DNA of 15,291 nucleotides. It comes from Desulfobacteraceae bacterium UBA5852 (lineage in GTDB: Bacteria > Desulfobacterota > Desulfobacteria > Desulfobacterales > UBA5852). Where the stretch lies: assembly GCA_002432195.1 (NCBI GenBank), contig DJGG01000069.1, forward strand, positions 1 to 15,291. Direction: 5' to 3'. Position 1 is the first letter of the stretch. Each line of letters opens with the position of its first letter. This document shows positions 9,537-15,291 of the stretch, piece by piece. The notes under the pieces were generated by a model. It made no database searches. It was not told where the DNA came from and was given only the letters and a program-made list of their open reading frames with translations. The position numbers were made by a program, and so were the translations under genes.

Positions 9537-9774
9537 CCCGGCCGCGGACCGGCACGCCCCAGGCCGCCTGGCGCGGCGCCCTGCCGGCCGGGGCGGGATG
9601 GCGCCCCGATTGACGGGGGCCGCCGTTCCCGCGTCGGCCGCCAAATCCGTGCCTTTAGCGCCGTTGCGTCGAGGGGCCGGACACCGCGGTTGTGCCTGTC
9701 GCGGTCGCCGCCGCGACCCGCCCTGGCCGGCCGCATCAGCCGGACGAATGAAACCTGTTCCTGAAGGCATGCGG
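9537..9774 (+). other. Gap between the two prepilin genes
   Basis: These 238 bases contain no convincing gene. They are very GC-rich and hold at least two short hairpins: 9590-9595 with 9602-9607 and 9703-9708 with 9713-9718. Neither has a T-run. No -24/-12 motif with a TTGC element was found here, so the second prepilin is probably reached by read-through from the sigma-54 promoter, perhaps at a reduced level. Confidence 0.5.
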
Positions 9775-10143
9775 ATGCTGAACCAGCGAGGGTTCACCCT
9801 CATCGAAATCATTGCCGTCATGATCATCCTGGGGATCCTGGCCGCCGTGGCGGTGCCCAGGTACGTGGACATCGCCGCCGCCGCCGACGAGCGTTCCCTG
9901 GACTACGGTATCGCGGAGCTCAATCAGCGTGAGGCCATGGCCTGGTCTAACCTCATGCTCTCCCAGACGGGCTGGACCGGCGACGCTGACGTATTTGCCA
10001 CCCTGGACCGCAACCTGGGTACCGGCTACACCTGGTCCGGAGCCGTCTCCCGGGACGGCGGCGCGCTGAGATTCGGATCCTCCAGCGCGGCGTTGAGCCG
10101 CGCCCACTCCACCGCCACCTCGGCCGCCCGCTGGTCGCGCTGA
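9775..10143 (+). CDS. Second major-type type IV prepilin paralog
   Basis: The product (122 residues from this start) has a short leader ending NQRG, cleavage before Phe, Glu at +5 and the hydrophobic helix FTLIEIIAVMIILGILAAVA. It is a close relative of the first prepilin. A hand alignment gives 25 of 28 identities over the Gly/helix region and 30 of 55 in the next segment, including shared WSN.MLS.TGW and GYTWS blocks. Three in-frame ATGs occur at 9748, 9769 and 9775. I prefer 9775 because GAAGG (9763-9767) is seven bases before it. Starting at 9748 would lengthen the leader by nine residues. There is no cysteine. It may be an alternative or accessory fibre subunit. The mature globular domain has diverged more than the helix, as expected when assembly is conserved and the surface is free to vary. 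Confidence 0.9.
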   Translation: MLNQRGFTLIEIIAVMIILGILAAVAVPRYVDIAAAADERSLDYGIAELNQREAMAWSNLMLSQTGWTGDADVFATLDRNLGTGYTWSGAVSRDGGALRFGSSSAALSRAHSTATSAARWSR

Positions 10144-10153
10144 AGTCCCCTTC

Positions 10154-10170
10154 CCGCCTCGGATCGGCGG
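10154..10170 (+). terminator. Weak terminator-like hairpin after the second prepilin
   Basis: CCGCC (10154-10158) pairs with GGCGG (10166-10170) around a seven-base loop. A pyrimidine-rich CGTCTTCTCC follows. It starts 11 bases after the stop codon. The short stem makes it a weak candidate, possibly separating the pilin transcript from the minor pilin genes. Confidence 0.3.
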
Positions 10171-10214
10171 CGTCTTCTCCGTGGCGGCCGGCGGGCGGCC
10201 TGGGGCCATAACCC

Positions 10215-10244
10215 TTCGACGTGATCAGCTTTTCATAGTATAGA
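10215..10244 (+). promoter_or_regulatory. Possible sigma-70 promoter for the minor prepilin genes
   Basis: A conspicuous AT-rich island sits in otherwise GC-rich sequence. TATAGA at 10239-10244 is a fair -10 box, and TTCGAC at 10215-10220 is a poor -35 box with 18-base spacing. An overlapping TAGTAT at 10236 is an alternative. The next gene starts 72 bases downstream. Confidence 0.35.
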
Positions 10245-10316
10245 AACCTGGTGCGGCGCCGGCCGGACGGCCGGGCCGCATGCGACCCGTCATCGTGACC
10301 TTCAGCCGGCGCCAGC

Positions 10317-10769
10317 ATGCCATCACCTGCACCTCCAGATTCGCGCGGCTCCCGGGCCCCGGGCTTCACCATGATCGAGATCCTGGCCGTGCTGGTGGTT
10401 CTCGTGGTGGTAAGCACGGTGGTCATCAGCCGCGACCCGGACATGGACAAGGAGGCCTACGCCCAGGCCGCCATCCTGAAAACCCACCTGCGCTTCGCCC
10501 AGTCCCTGGCCATGGCCCAGAACACGGCATCCTGGGGAGTGGCCTTCTCCAGCGGCGCCTACATCCTCCTGCACAACGGCCAGCCGGCGGCCTTTCCCTG
10601 GCCCAACGACACCAGTTCCACCCATGGTCTGCCGGACGGCGTGATCCTGACCGCCGGCACGCCCAACCTCTTTTTCGACGAGTGGGGCAGTCCGGGAGAG
10701 ACCACCATCGTGGTGACTCTGAACAGCCACCCCATCACCATCACGCGCCATACGGGCTTCATCCCATGA
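10317..10769 (+). CDS. Minor prepilin, MshC/GspH-like
   Basis: This 150-residue prepilin-like protein has a 16-residue leader ending APG. Cleavage would give FTMIEILAVLVVLVVVSTVV, with Glu at +5. After the helix comes a segment typical of GspH/MshC-like pseudopilins, an Ala-rich helix (AILKTHLRFAQSLAMAQN) then beta strands (WGVAFSSGAYILLHNG, GVILTAGTPNLFFDEWGSPG). The FFDEWGSPG stretch resembles the 'F...G.P' element often found in this group. Such minor pilins prime assembly and sit near the tip. No good ribosome site is visible before the ATG, so the start is moderately sure. The gene overlaps the next one by four bases (ATGA), indicating coupled translation. It contains no cysteine. The MshC assignment rests on position and general form. 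Confidence 0.83.
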   Translation: MPSPAPPDSRGSRAPGFTMIEILAVLVVLVVVSTVVISRDPDMDKEAYAQAAILKTHLRFAQSLAMAQNTASWGVAFSSGAYILLHNGQPAAFPWPNDTSSTHGLPDGVILTAGTPNLFFDEWGSPGETTIVVTLNSHPITITRHTGFIP

Positions 10770-11206
10770 AAACGCCCGAGACCGCCGCCGGGTTCACCCT
10801 GGTGGAAATCGTCGTCACCCTGTTGATTGCCGGGGTGCTGGGCGCCTCGCTCTACCAGTACATGGGATCGGCCCTCACCGGCAGTTCCGTGCCCGTCAAA
10901 CGCCTCAAAGCCACCATCGACCTGCAAGCGGTGGTGGAAAACATCGTGGGCGATTTCGAGCAGCGCAACCCCGTCGTGGAATCCGACTGGACTGCCCTGC
11001 GCAACGACATCGGCGCGCCGGCCACGGAACAGACCAACGCCTATGGCACTTACCGGGTCGTGCGCAACGAATACATCCGCTTCGCGGGCACGGGCGCCGA
11101 GGCCGCCGACACCTACGGCACCCCCCCCGACAACGTGCTCCGGGTCACCCTGGCCAATTCCCTGGACGAGCACCTCACGGCGCTGCTCGTCCGGCCGACC
11201 CCCTGA
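10766..11206 (+). CDS. Minor prepilin, MshD/GspI-like
   Basis: This 146-residue prepilin starts within the stop of the previous gene (ATG at 10766 overlapping TGA). The leader MKTPETAAG is nine residues. The mature end is FTLVEIVVTLLIAGVLGASL with Glu at +5. The globular part begins with a helix that includes LKATIDLQAVVENIVGDFEQR, as in many minor pseudopilins, and then a mixed region with no recognised motif. The ATGA overlap suggests strict co-expression with the MshC-like neighbour, and the next gene follows after 13 bases. The likely job is as part of the initiation or tip complex. The MshD/GspI name is by order and should be taken as approximate. Confidence 0.82.
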   Translation: MKTPETAAGFTLVEIVVTLLIAGVLGASLYQYMGSALTGSSVPVKRLKATIDLQAVVENIVGDFEQRNPVVESDWTALRNDIGAPATEQTNAYGTYRVVRNEYIRFAGTGAEAADTYGTPPDNVLRVTLANSLDEHLTALLVRPTP

Positions 11207-11219
11207 AAGGCTGCCCGCG

Positions 11220-11819
11220 ATGGCCGTTGGCCCCCGCATGCGGAAATTTCCATGGCCCGGCCGCCCGGATGCGGGGCTGACCCTCATCGAGATGATTGCC
11301 AGCCTCGTGCTCGTCAGCATCCTGGTGGCCATCGCCGGGGCGGGCCTGGTGAATCTCTCGGAGAGCTTCCTGTTCGCGCGCGCCACGGCCGACACCACCC
11401 AGAAGGCGCAATTGGCCATGGCGCGCATGACCAAGGAGTTCGAACACCTCACCGACACCACGAGCGGCAGCGCCACCCAGATCGCCTTCGAGGCCTTCCA
11501 CCCCGATGCCCCCCTCGACGACCTGCGGCGCTTCACCTTGTCCTGGGGCGGCACGCCGGGGGCCCCCCTGCACCTCACGTCGATCCTGCCCTCCGGCAGC
11601 GTCACGGACATCCTGGTGGACCAGGTGGTGCGGTTCGAGCTGCGCTACATCTACTACGACGCGGCGGGCCATCATACCGTCGCCGCCAGCCGCACCGCGG
11701 AGTGGGCGGCGGCCGCGGCCGATCCCGCGCGGCAGGCGGCCCTGGGGCTGCGTCTGAAACTGGTCAGCGACCGCATGGACGAGCTGTCCACGGTGGTCTT
11801 CCTCGGCAAGCACGACTAG
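11220..11819 (+). CDS. Minor prepilin, MshO/GspJ (PilW)-like
   Basis: This 199-residue prepilin follows GAAAGG at 11205-11210 with nine-base spacing. The 19-residue leader ends in Gly19, and the mature protein would begin LTLIEMIASLVLVSILVAIA, with Leu at +1 in place of Phe and Glu at +5. After the helix comes DTTQKAQLAMARMTKEFEHLTD, a helix pattern found in GspJ, PilW and MshO proteins. Then come strands that include TQIAFEA, RRFTLSW and a long VRFELRYIYYDAAGHHT. The length is also typical of that group. It probably joins the MshC-, MshD- and PilX-like proteins in the tip complex. It lies between those genes, as mshO does in MSHA loci. Confidence 0.85.
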   Translation: MAVGPRMRKFPWPGRPDAGLTLIEMIASLVLVSILVAIAGAGLVNLSESFLFARATADTTQKAQLAMARMTKEFEHLTDTTSGSATQIAFEAFHPDAPLDDLRRFTLSWGGTPGAPLHLTSILPSGSVTDILVDQVVRFELRYIYYDAAGHHTVAASRTAEWAAAAADPARQAALGLRLKLVSDRMDELSTVVFLGKHD

Positions 11820-11869
11820 CCCAAGTGGGGCGCACCCGCCGGAGCGGGAGACCGCCCCCCACACGAGAG

Positions 11870-13819
11870 ATGCTGCGCATGGCCCCTGGATGCGGAACCC
11901 TCAATAACCCTGACCCGGCGCAGGCTTTCGGGCTTGCCGATGGGTCTGCGCGCTTTCCGGGGCACGCCGCCGACCGCCTGCGGGCCGACCGCGCCCGACC
12001 CATCGGCCGATTGCGCGTCCCGCCGCCGGCGGGGGCGGCGCGTCCCCGGCAGCCCTCGCGGGCACGCGACCAGCGGGGCGCCCTGATGATCAGCCTGATC
12101 GTCACCATGACCCTGGTCGCCCTGCTGGGGGGGGCCATGGTCTACCTCACGGCAACCTCCGGCGCCGGCTCCCTCAACCCCAACAGCCGTCAGCAGGCGT
12201 ATTATCTGGCCCTCGCGGGCCTCAAGCTCTATGACGCCCAAGCCGTCAAACCCGAGCTGCCCCAGACCTACACGCTGGACAACGGCGACCGGATCCTGCT
12301 GGCCAGTGGGGGGCTGCCCGAACGGCTCTCCAGCACGGGCATCGTCCAGGGGGCCTTCGGCGAGGTGCGCGTGCGCCTAACCTCCCGGGGTTCCGCCGGT
12401 TCCCCCGCATGGGTGGACACCATGGAAAACCTCGACAACTGGCTGGGCGCAGCAAGGATCCCGGGCACCGCCGCCATCGAAGCGGTGGAGGGCAATCGCG
12501 CCATGCGGACCGGCGGCGAGGCCGTCGAGGCCCTTGCCGGCGGCGCCAGCGCCCCGCTGGAGGACCTCGTGAGCGAGGCCCGGGCGGTCCGGGACGACTA
12601 CCGCAGCCAGCGCGACAGCACCCCGCCGGCCAGCGCCGAGTGGTGGACGCTGGAAACCCGCCTGCAGTACTGGGAGGCCGTGCTGGAGGCCCTGGAGGGC
12701 GCCCGCAGCGTCCTGGAGTCCCACGGCGTGGTCGGCGCCTCGGTGACCCTGCCCGCGGACCTGTTCAAGCCCCAGTTTTTCGGCGTCTACCTCTGGCGCC
12801 AGGCCGACGGGGGCAATCCCGTCCCGCTCTTCGATTACTGGCGCGGCACTTCCTACGACGGCACCTTTCACGAGGCGAACACCCTCAGCTACGACCTCCA
12901 GGTGAAGAGCGCCCTGCTGCCCCCGGATCCCGAATTCCTCACGGGGATCTCCCTGCGGGTGGATGCCTCCCGCGCCGTCAACGGAGGCGACCTCCTGGGC
13001 GTGTCCCTGGTGCGCGGCGTCCGCGGGGGGGCCCTGCCCGACCGGCTGGTACCGGAAGACGACCCCGGACGGCCGGCCGTCATGCTCTGGCTGCAGCAGG
13101 ATCGCAACGGGGATGGCCTGATCACGCCCCTGTGGGAATACACGGTGCCCCCCGCCGGACCGACCCTGACCCTCTGGCCGGAAGAACGGGAGATCCTGGC
13201 CTACGCCGAACTGCCGGCGGACTATTGCCTGCTGCAGCCCGACAACCGGTGCTTCCACCCCTGGACGACCCTCATGGTGCGACTGGAGGAGCGCCGGGTG
13301 GCCGTGGAAGAGGCCGGCGGCGGTCTGGACGCCGGGGACAAGGTCAACGCCGTCAAGGTCTTTCTGTCCACCGTCGAGGCCTGCAACGGCGGCGGCAGCC
13401 TGACCGGGGATGCCGCCGACCTTTTGCTCGACAACCGCCGGGGCGGCAGCACGCGGCTCCCGCCGCTGAGCCCTTTCATCAACTGGCCGGTCGTGGACCC
13501 CAACAACCTGCGGGTGGGCAACGACCTCTTCTCCCTGGCGGGCGGAGGCCTGAACCAGATCGACTGGACTTTCGTGGCCGCCAGCCCGAGCCCCGTCCAC
13601 GGCGTGTGCCTCCACTTGACCGGTGGGCAACCCGGCCGGGATGCCGACGCCGTGCTCCTGATCGATGCGCGCCTCACCGCCGGTTACGGCAACGCCATCG
13701 AGGACTGGCCCGCGGAGATCGGCCTGCATGCCATGGGCCTGGAGGCCTCCGAGGCCGCCGCCGTCTACTTCGACGACTTCGCCGTGCGGCTGAAGGGCCG
13801 CGAGGCCGGCCTCCGCTGA
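11870..13819 (+). CDS. Very large MshP/PilX/GspK-like minor pilin with adhesin-like ectodomain
   Basis: The reading frame gives 649 residues from ATG 11870. ATG 11879 (better placed after GAGAG at 11865-11869) or TTG 12011 are alternatives, and the first 65 or so residues look unlike protein. The PilX/GspK-type N-terminus is RG then ALMISLIVTMTLVALLGGAMVY (about 71-92), with Ser rather than Glu at +5, as in GspK-type tip subunits. The next stretch (NPNSRQQAYYLALAGLKLY) is typical of MshP/PilX. The remaining 450 or more residues far exceed the usual PilX length. They include ENLDNWLGAAR (about 186-196), a long helical hairpin (about 220-290), a calcium-loop-like DRNGDGLIT (411-419), cysteines 453, 461, 505 and 580, and a terminal VYFDDFAVRL (632-641) that recalls LamG/jelly-roll beta-sandwiches. 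It may combine the roles of MshP and an MshQ-like adhesin. Function is inferred. Confidence 0.75.
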   Translation: MLRMAPGCGTLNNPDPAQAFGLADGSARFPGHAADRLRADRARPIGRLRVPPPAGAARPRQPSRARDQRGALMISLIVTMTLVALLGGAMVYLTATSGAGSLNPNSRQQAYYLALAGLKLYDAQAVKPELPQTYTLDNGDRILLASGGLPERLSSTGIVQGAFGEVRVRLTSRGSAGSPAWVDTMENLDNWLGAARIPGTAAIEAVEGNRAMRTGGEAVEALAGGASAPLEDLVSEARAVRDDYRSQRDSTPPASAEWWTLETRLQYWEAVLEALEGARSVLESHGVVGASVTLPADLFKPQFFGVYLWRQADGGNPVPLFDYWRGTSYDGTFHEANTLSYDLQVKSALLPPDPEFLTGISLRVDASRAVNGGDLLGVSLVRGVRGGALPDRLVPEDDPGRPAVMLWLQQDRNGDGLITPLWEYTVPPAGPTLTLWPEEREILAYAELPADYCLLQPDNRCFHPWTTLMVRLEERRVAVEEAGGGLDAGDKVNAVKVFLSTVEACNGGGSLTGDAADLLLDNRRGGSTRLPPLSPFINWPVVDPNNLRVGNDLFSLAGGGLNQIDWTFVAASPSPVHGVCLHLTGGQPGRDADAVLLIDARLTAGYGNAIEDWPAEIGLHAMGLEASEAAAVYFDDFAVRLKGREAGLR

Positions 13820-13840
13820 GGGCCTTGTCCGGAGTTTCCC

Positions 13841-13869
13841 TTTACTTCCCCGCGGCCATCCCCTATACT
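13841..13869 (+). promoter_or_regulatory. Sigma-70-type promoter for the PilT-like gene
   Basis: TTTACT (13841-13846) and TATACT (13864-13869) are separated by exactly 17 bases, matching 4 of 6 and 5 of 6 consensus positions. The predicted start near 13876 is about 50 bases before the ATG. The intervening sequence is AT-rich compared with the surroundings. This suggests the retraction ATPase is expressed independently of the sigma-54-driven pilins. Confidence 0.6.
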
Positions 13870-13925
13870 GCCGCTGAACCAGCTGATGTTATTCTAAATT
13901 CATCCATCGATCCTCGAGGCTGGCC

Positions 13926-15194
13926 ATGGAGGCGTTCAACGAACTGATCCTGGGGGCCGTCCGCGACAACTGCTCGGACATCCACATTACCGGCGGCCAC
14001 CCCGTGGTGTTCCGCAAAAACGGGGCCATCGATTTCGACAAGCGCCTCAAATGGTCCCACGAGCAGGTCGACGCCCTGGTCAACGGCCTCCTGAGCCTTC
14101 GGGAAATGGAGACCCTCAAGAACCGCCTGTCGGTGGATCTGGCCCGCACCATCCAGCACGTACGGGTGCGCCTGAGCGTCTTCAACACCACCCGGGGCCT
14201 AAGCCTGGCCGTGCGTCTGCTGCCGGGCAGGCCTCCCGAGTTGAGCCGGCTCAACCTCCATCCCATGGTGCAGGAGTTCTGCCGCCTGCCCAACGGGCTG
14301 GTCCTGGTTTGCGGTCCCACGGGGTGCGGCAAAACCACCACCATCGCGGCCATGCTGGAGGAGATCAACCGCAGCCGGGCGGTCCATCTGGTGAGCCTGG
14401 AAGACCCCGTGGAATACCGCTTTCTATCCCGCAAGGCCTTCATCGAGCAGCGGGAGCTGGGCACGCACTTCCCCACCTTCGAGCAGGGACTGCTCGATGT
14501 GCTGCGGGAGGCCCCGGATGTCATCGTGGTGGGGGAGCTGCGGGAGGCGGAAACCATCCGCCTGACGCTGAACGCCGCGGAAGCCGGCCACCTGGTAATC
14601 GCCTCGCTCCACGCCTCGGGACCGGAGGACGCCCTCTACCGCATCTGCAATGCCTTCCCCGGCGAGGCGCAGAACCTGGTGCGTCAGCAGCTGGCCTCCA
14701 TCCTCGCGGTGCTCCTGGTGCAGAAGCTGGTGCACCTGCCCCAGCACGGCTTCCGCGTGCCCCTGCTGGCCATCCTGCGCGGCATCCCGGCGGTCAAGAC
14801 CCTCATCCGGGAAAACCGCCTCTCCCAGATCGAGAGCACCATGCAGACCGCCACCCAGGAGGGCCTCTACACGGCGGAGAAATACCTCAGCGACTACATC
14901 CAGCGCCAGGCGCGCTTCCACCCCCCGGCGGAGAATTTCCACCCCTCCACGGAAGCCACCAGCGAATTGCTCTACCGCTCCCGGCTGGTGCCCGACGAGC
15001 CCCGCCGCCGGGCGGCGGACCGCCTGGGCCTGCCGCTGCCCCGGGGGGTGGCCGAGGCCCCGGCCGGGGACCGCTTTTTCGGCCGGCGCCACTACGACGG
15101 GCCGCCGCATTACGACATCACGGAAGAAGCCAGCATGCAGGAATTGCTCGCGGAGCTCGAGCGGCAGAAGCGCCGGAAGCCGGCGGCGGATTAG
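13926..15194 (+). CDS. pilT: PilT/PilU-like pilus retraction ATPase
   Basis: This 422-residue motor is predicted to depolymerise the fibre. The N-terminus begins with the family pattern (CSDIHITGGHPVVFRKNG). The core has Walker A GPTGCGKTT at 130-138 (Cys134 where Ser is usual), an Asp box LEDPVEYRF, Walker B in PDVIVVGELREAET, and a His box AGHLVIASLHAS. The C-terminal element resembling PilT's AIRNLIRE is IPAVKTLIRE at 287-296. No MshEN or tetracysteine region is present, so it is not an extension ATPase. About 80 residues after residue 340 are Arg/Pro-rich and probably disordered, longer than standard PilT and more like PilU in length. CGAGG at 13915-13919 precedes the ATG by six bases. 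It follows the pilin genes but has its own promoter. PilT versus PilU cannot be settled here. Confidence 0.92.
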   Translation: MEAFNELILGAVRDNCSDIHITGGHPVVFRKNGAIDFDKRLKWSHEQVDALVNGLLSLREMETLKNRLSVDLARTIQHVRVRLSVFNTTRGLSLAVRLLPGRPPELSRLNLHPMVQEFCRLPNGLVLVCGPTGCGKTTTIAAMLEEINRSRAVHLVSLEDPVEYRFLSRKAFIEQRELGTHFPTFEQGLLDVLREAPDVIVVGELREAETIRLTLNAAEAGHLVIASLHASGPEDALYRICNAFPGEAQNLVRQQLASILAVLLVQKLVHLPQHGFRVPLLAILRGIPAVKTLIRENRLSQIESTMQTATQEGLYTAEKYLSDYIQRQARFHPPAENFHPSTEATSELLYRSRLVPDEPRRRAADRLGLPLPRGVAEAPAGDRFFGRRHYDGPPHYDITEEASMQELLAELERQKRRKPAAD

Positions 15195-15240
15195 ACCCGA
15201 GGCGCAGTTCATCCACAGGCGGATTGGCGCAGACTGTCAG

Positions 15241-15263
15241 GGCCTCCGGCCGCGCCGGCGGCC
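15241..15263 (+). terminator. Possible hairpin after the PilT-like gene
   Basis: GGCC-T-CCGGC (15241-15250) pairs with GCCGG-C-GGCC (15254-15263), nine base pairs with one mismatch and a three-base loop, 46 bases past the stop codon. No T-run follows. The rest of 15195-15291 shows no gene. Termination is only a possibility. Confidence 0.25.
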
Positions 15264-15291
15264 ATTGCCGCCGCTGCCGTTGCCGGCCCCG

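Noticed and set aside
9598..9747. Upstream extension of the second prepilin
   Set aside because: It would add a long Arg/Pro-rich leader that does not fit a class III signal, with no ribosome site.
10250..10263. GG-N10-GC spacing before the MshC-like gene, as a second sigma-54 promoter
   Set aside because: Only the GG and GC dinucleotides fit. There is no TTGC element and the sequence is generic GC-rich DNA.
12409..13947. A 512-codon forward open frame
   Set aside because: It lies in another frame of the large pilin gene. The product is Arg/Pro/Gly-rich without structure, whereas the chosen frame has a pilin helix and ordered strands.

Overview
The window is GC-rich and almost entirely coding, with every supportable gene on the + strand. 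It carries most of a type IV pilus assembly locus laid out like the MSHA (mannose-sensitive haemagglutinin) biogenesis cluster. The presumed order is end of a PilN/MshI-like gene, PilO/MshJ-like, PilP/MshK-like, MshL-type secretin, MshM/ExeA-like ATPase, MshE-type assembly ATPase, MshG/PilC-like platform protein, a sigma-54 activator, two paralogous major-type prepilins, three minor-type prepilins, a very large MshP/PilX/GspK-like protein, and a PilT-like retraction ATPase. The two membranes implied by the secretin, the sigma-54 regulation and the codon use suggest a Gram-negative proteobacterium or a desulfobacterial lineage. The exact taxon cannot be read from the sequence.

Region 1 (1-7550) is the assembly machine. 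Inner-membrane alignment proteins (PilO- and PilP-like) are followed by a lipoprotein secretin with a typical lipobox. Next is an ExeA/MshM-type AAA+ ATPase that continues through a membrane segment into a Pro/Ala-rich linker, a LysM domain and a probable SPOR-like domain. The extension ATPase follows with a four-base stop/start overlap. It starts with a two-motif MshEN domain, the c-di-GMP-binding module of MshE, and the platform protein comes after it. Spacing is short throughout, so this is probably one transcript.

Region 2 (7563-9146) is regulatory. A GTG-initiated sigma-54 activator lacks a receiver domain and instead has two membrane helices and a HAMP-like linker before its AAA+ and Fis-type HTH domains. 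Downstream of it lies a very good -24/-12 sigma-54 promoter in front of the first prepilin, with a 5-5-5 dyad centred about 79 bases upstream of the predicted start. The simplest reading is a self-contained circuit in which the membrane-bound activator switches on the pilin genes.

Region 3 (9147-13819) encodes the fibre. Two tandem small prepilins (129 and about 122 aa) are clear paralogs. After a weak terminator-like hairpin and a possible new promoter come three class III-type minor prepilins, the first two overlapping by ATGA, and then a protein of about 649 aa. That protein has a PilX/GspK-like N-terminal helix without Glu at +5 and a large extracytoplasmic domain with a calcium-loop-like motif, four cysteines and beta-sandwich-like features. 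It is a candidate tip protein or adhesin.

Region 4 (13820-15291) holds a PilT-like retraction ATPase with its own plausible sigma-70 promoter and an unusual C-terminal tail. The last 97 bases contain no recognisable gene. No prepilin peptidase, PilM or MshN homologue is present in the window. Long reverse-strand open frames are GC-driven shadows.
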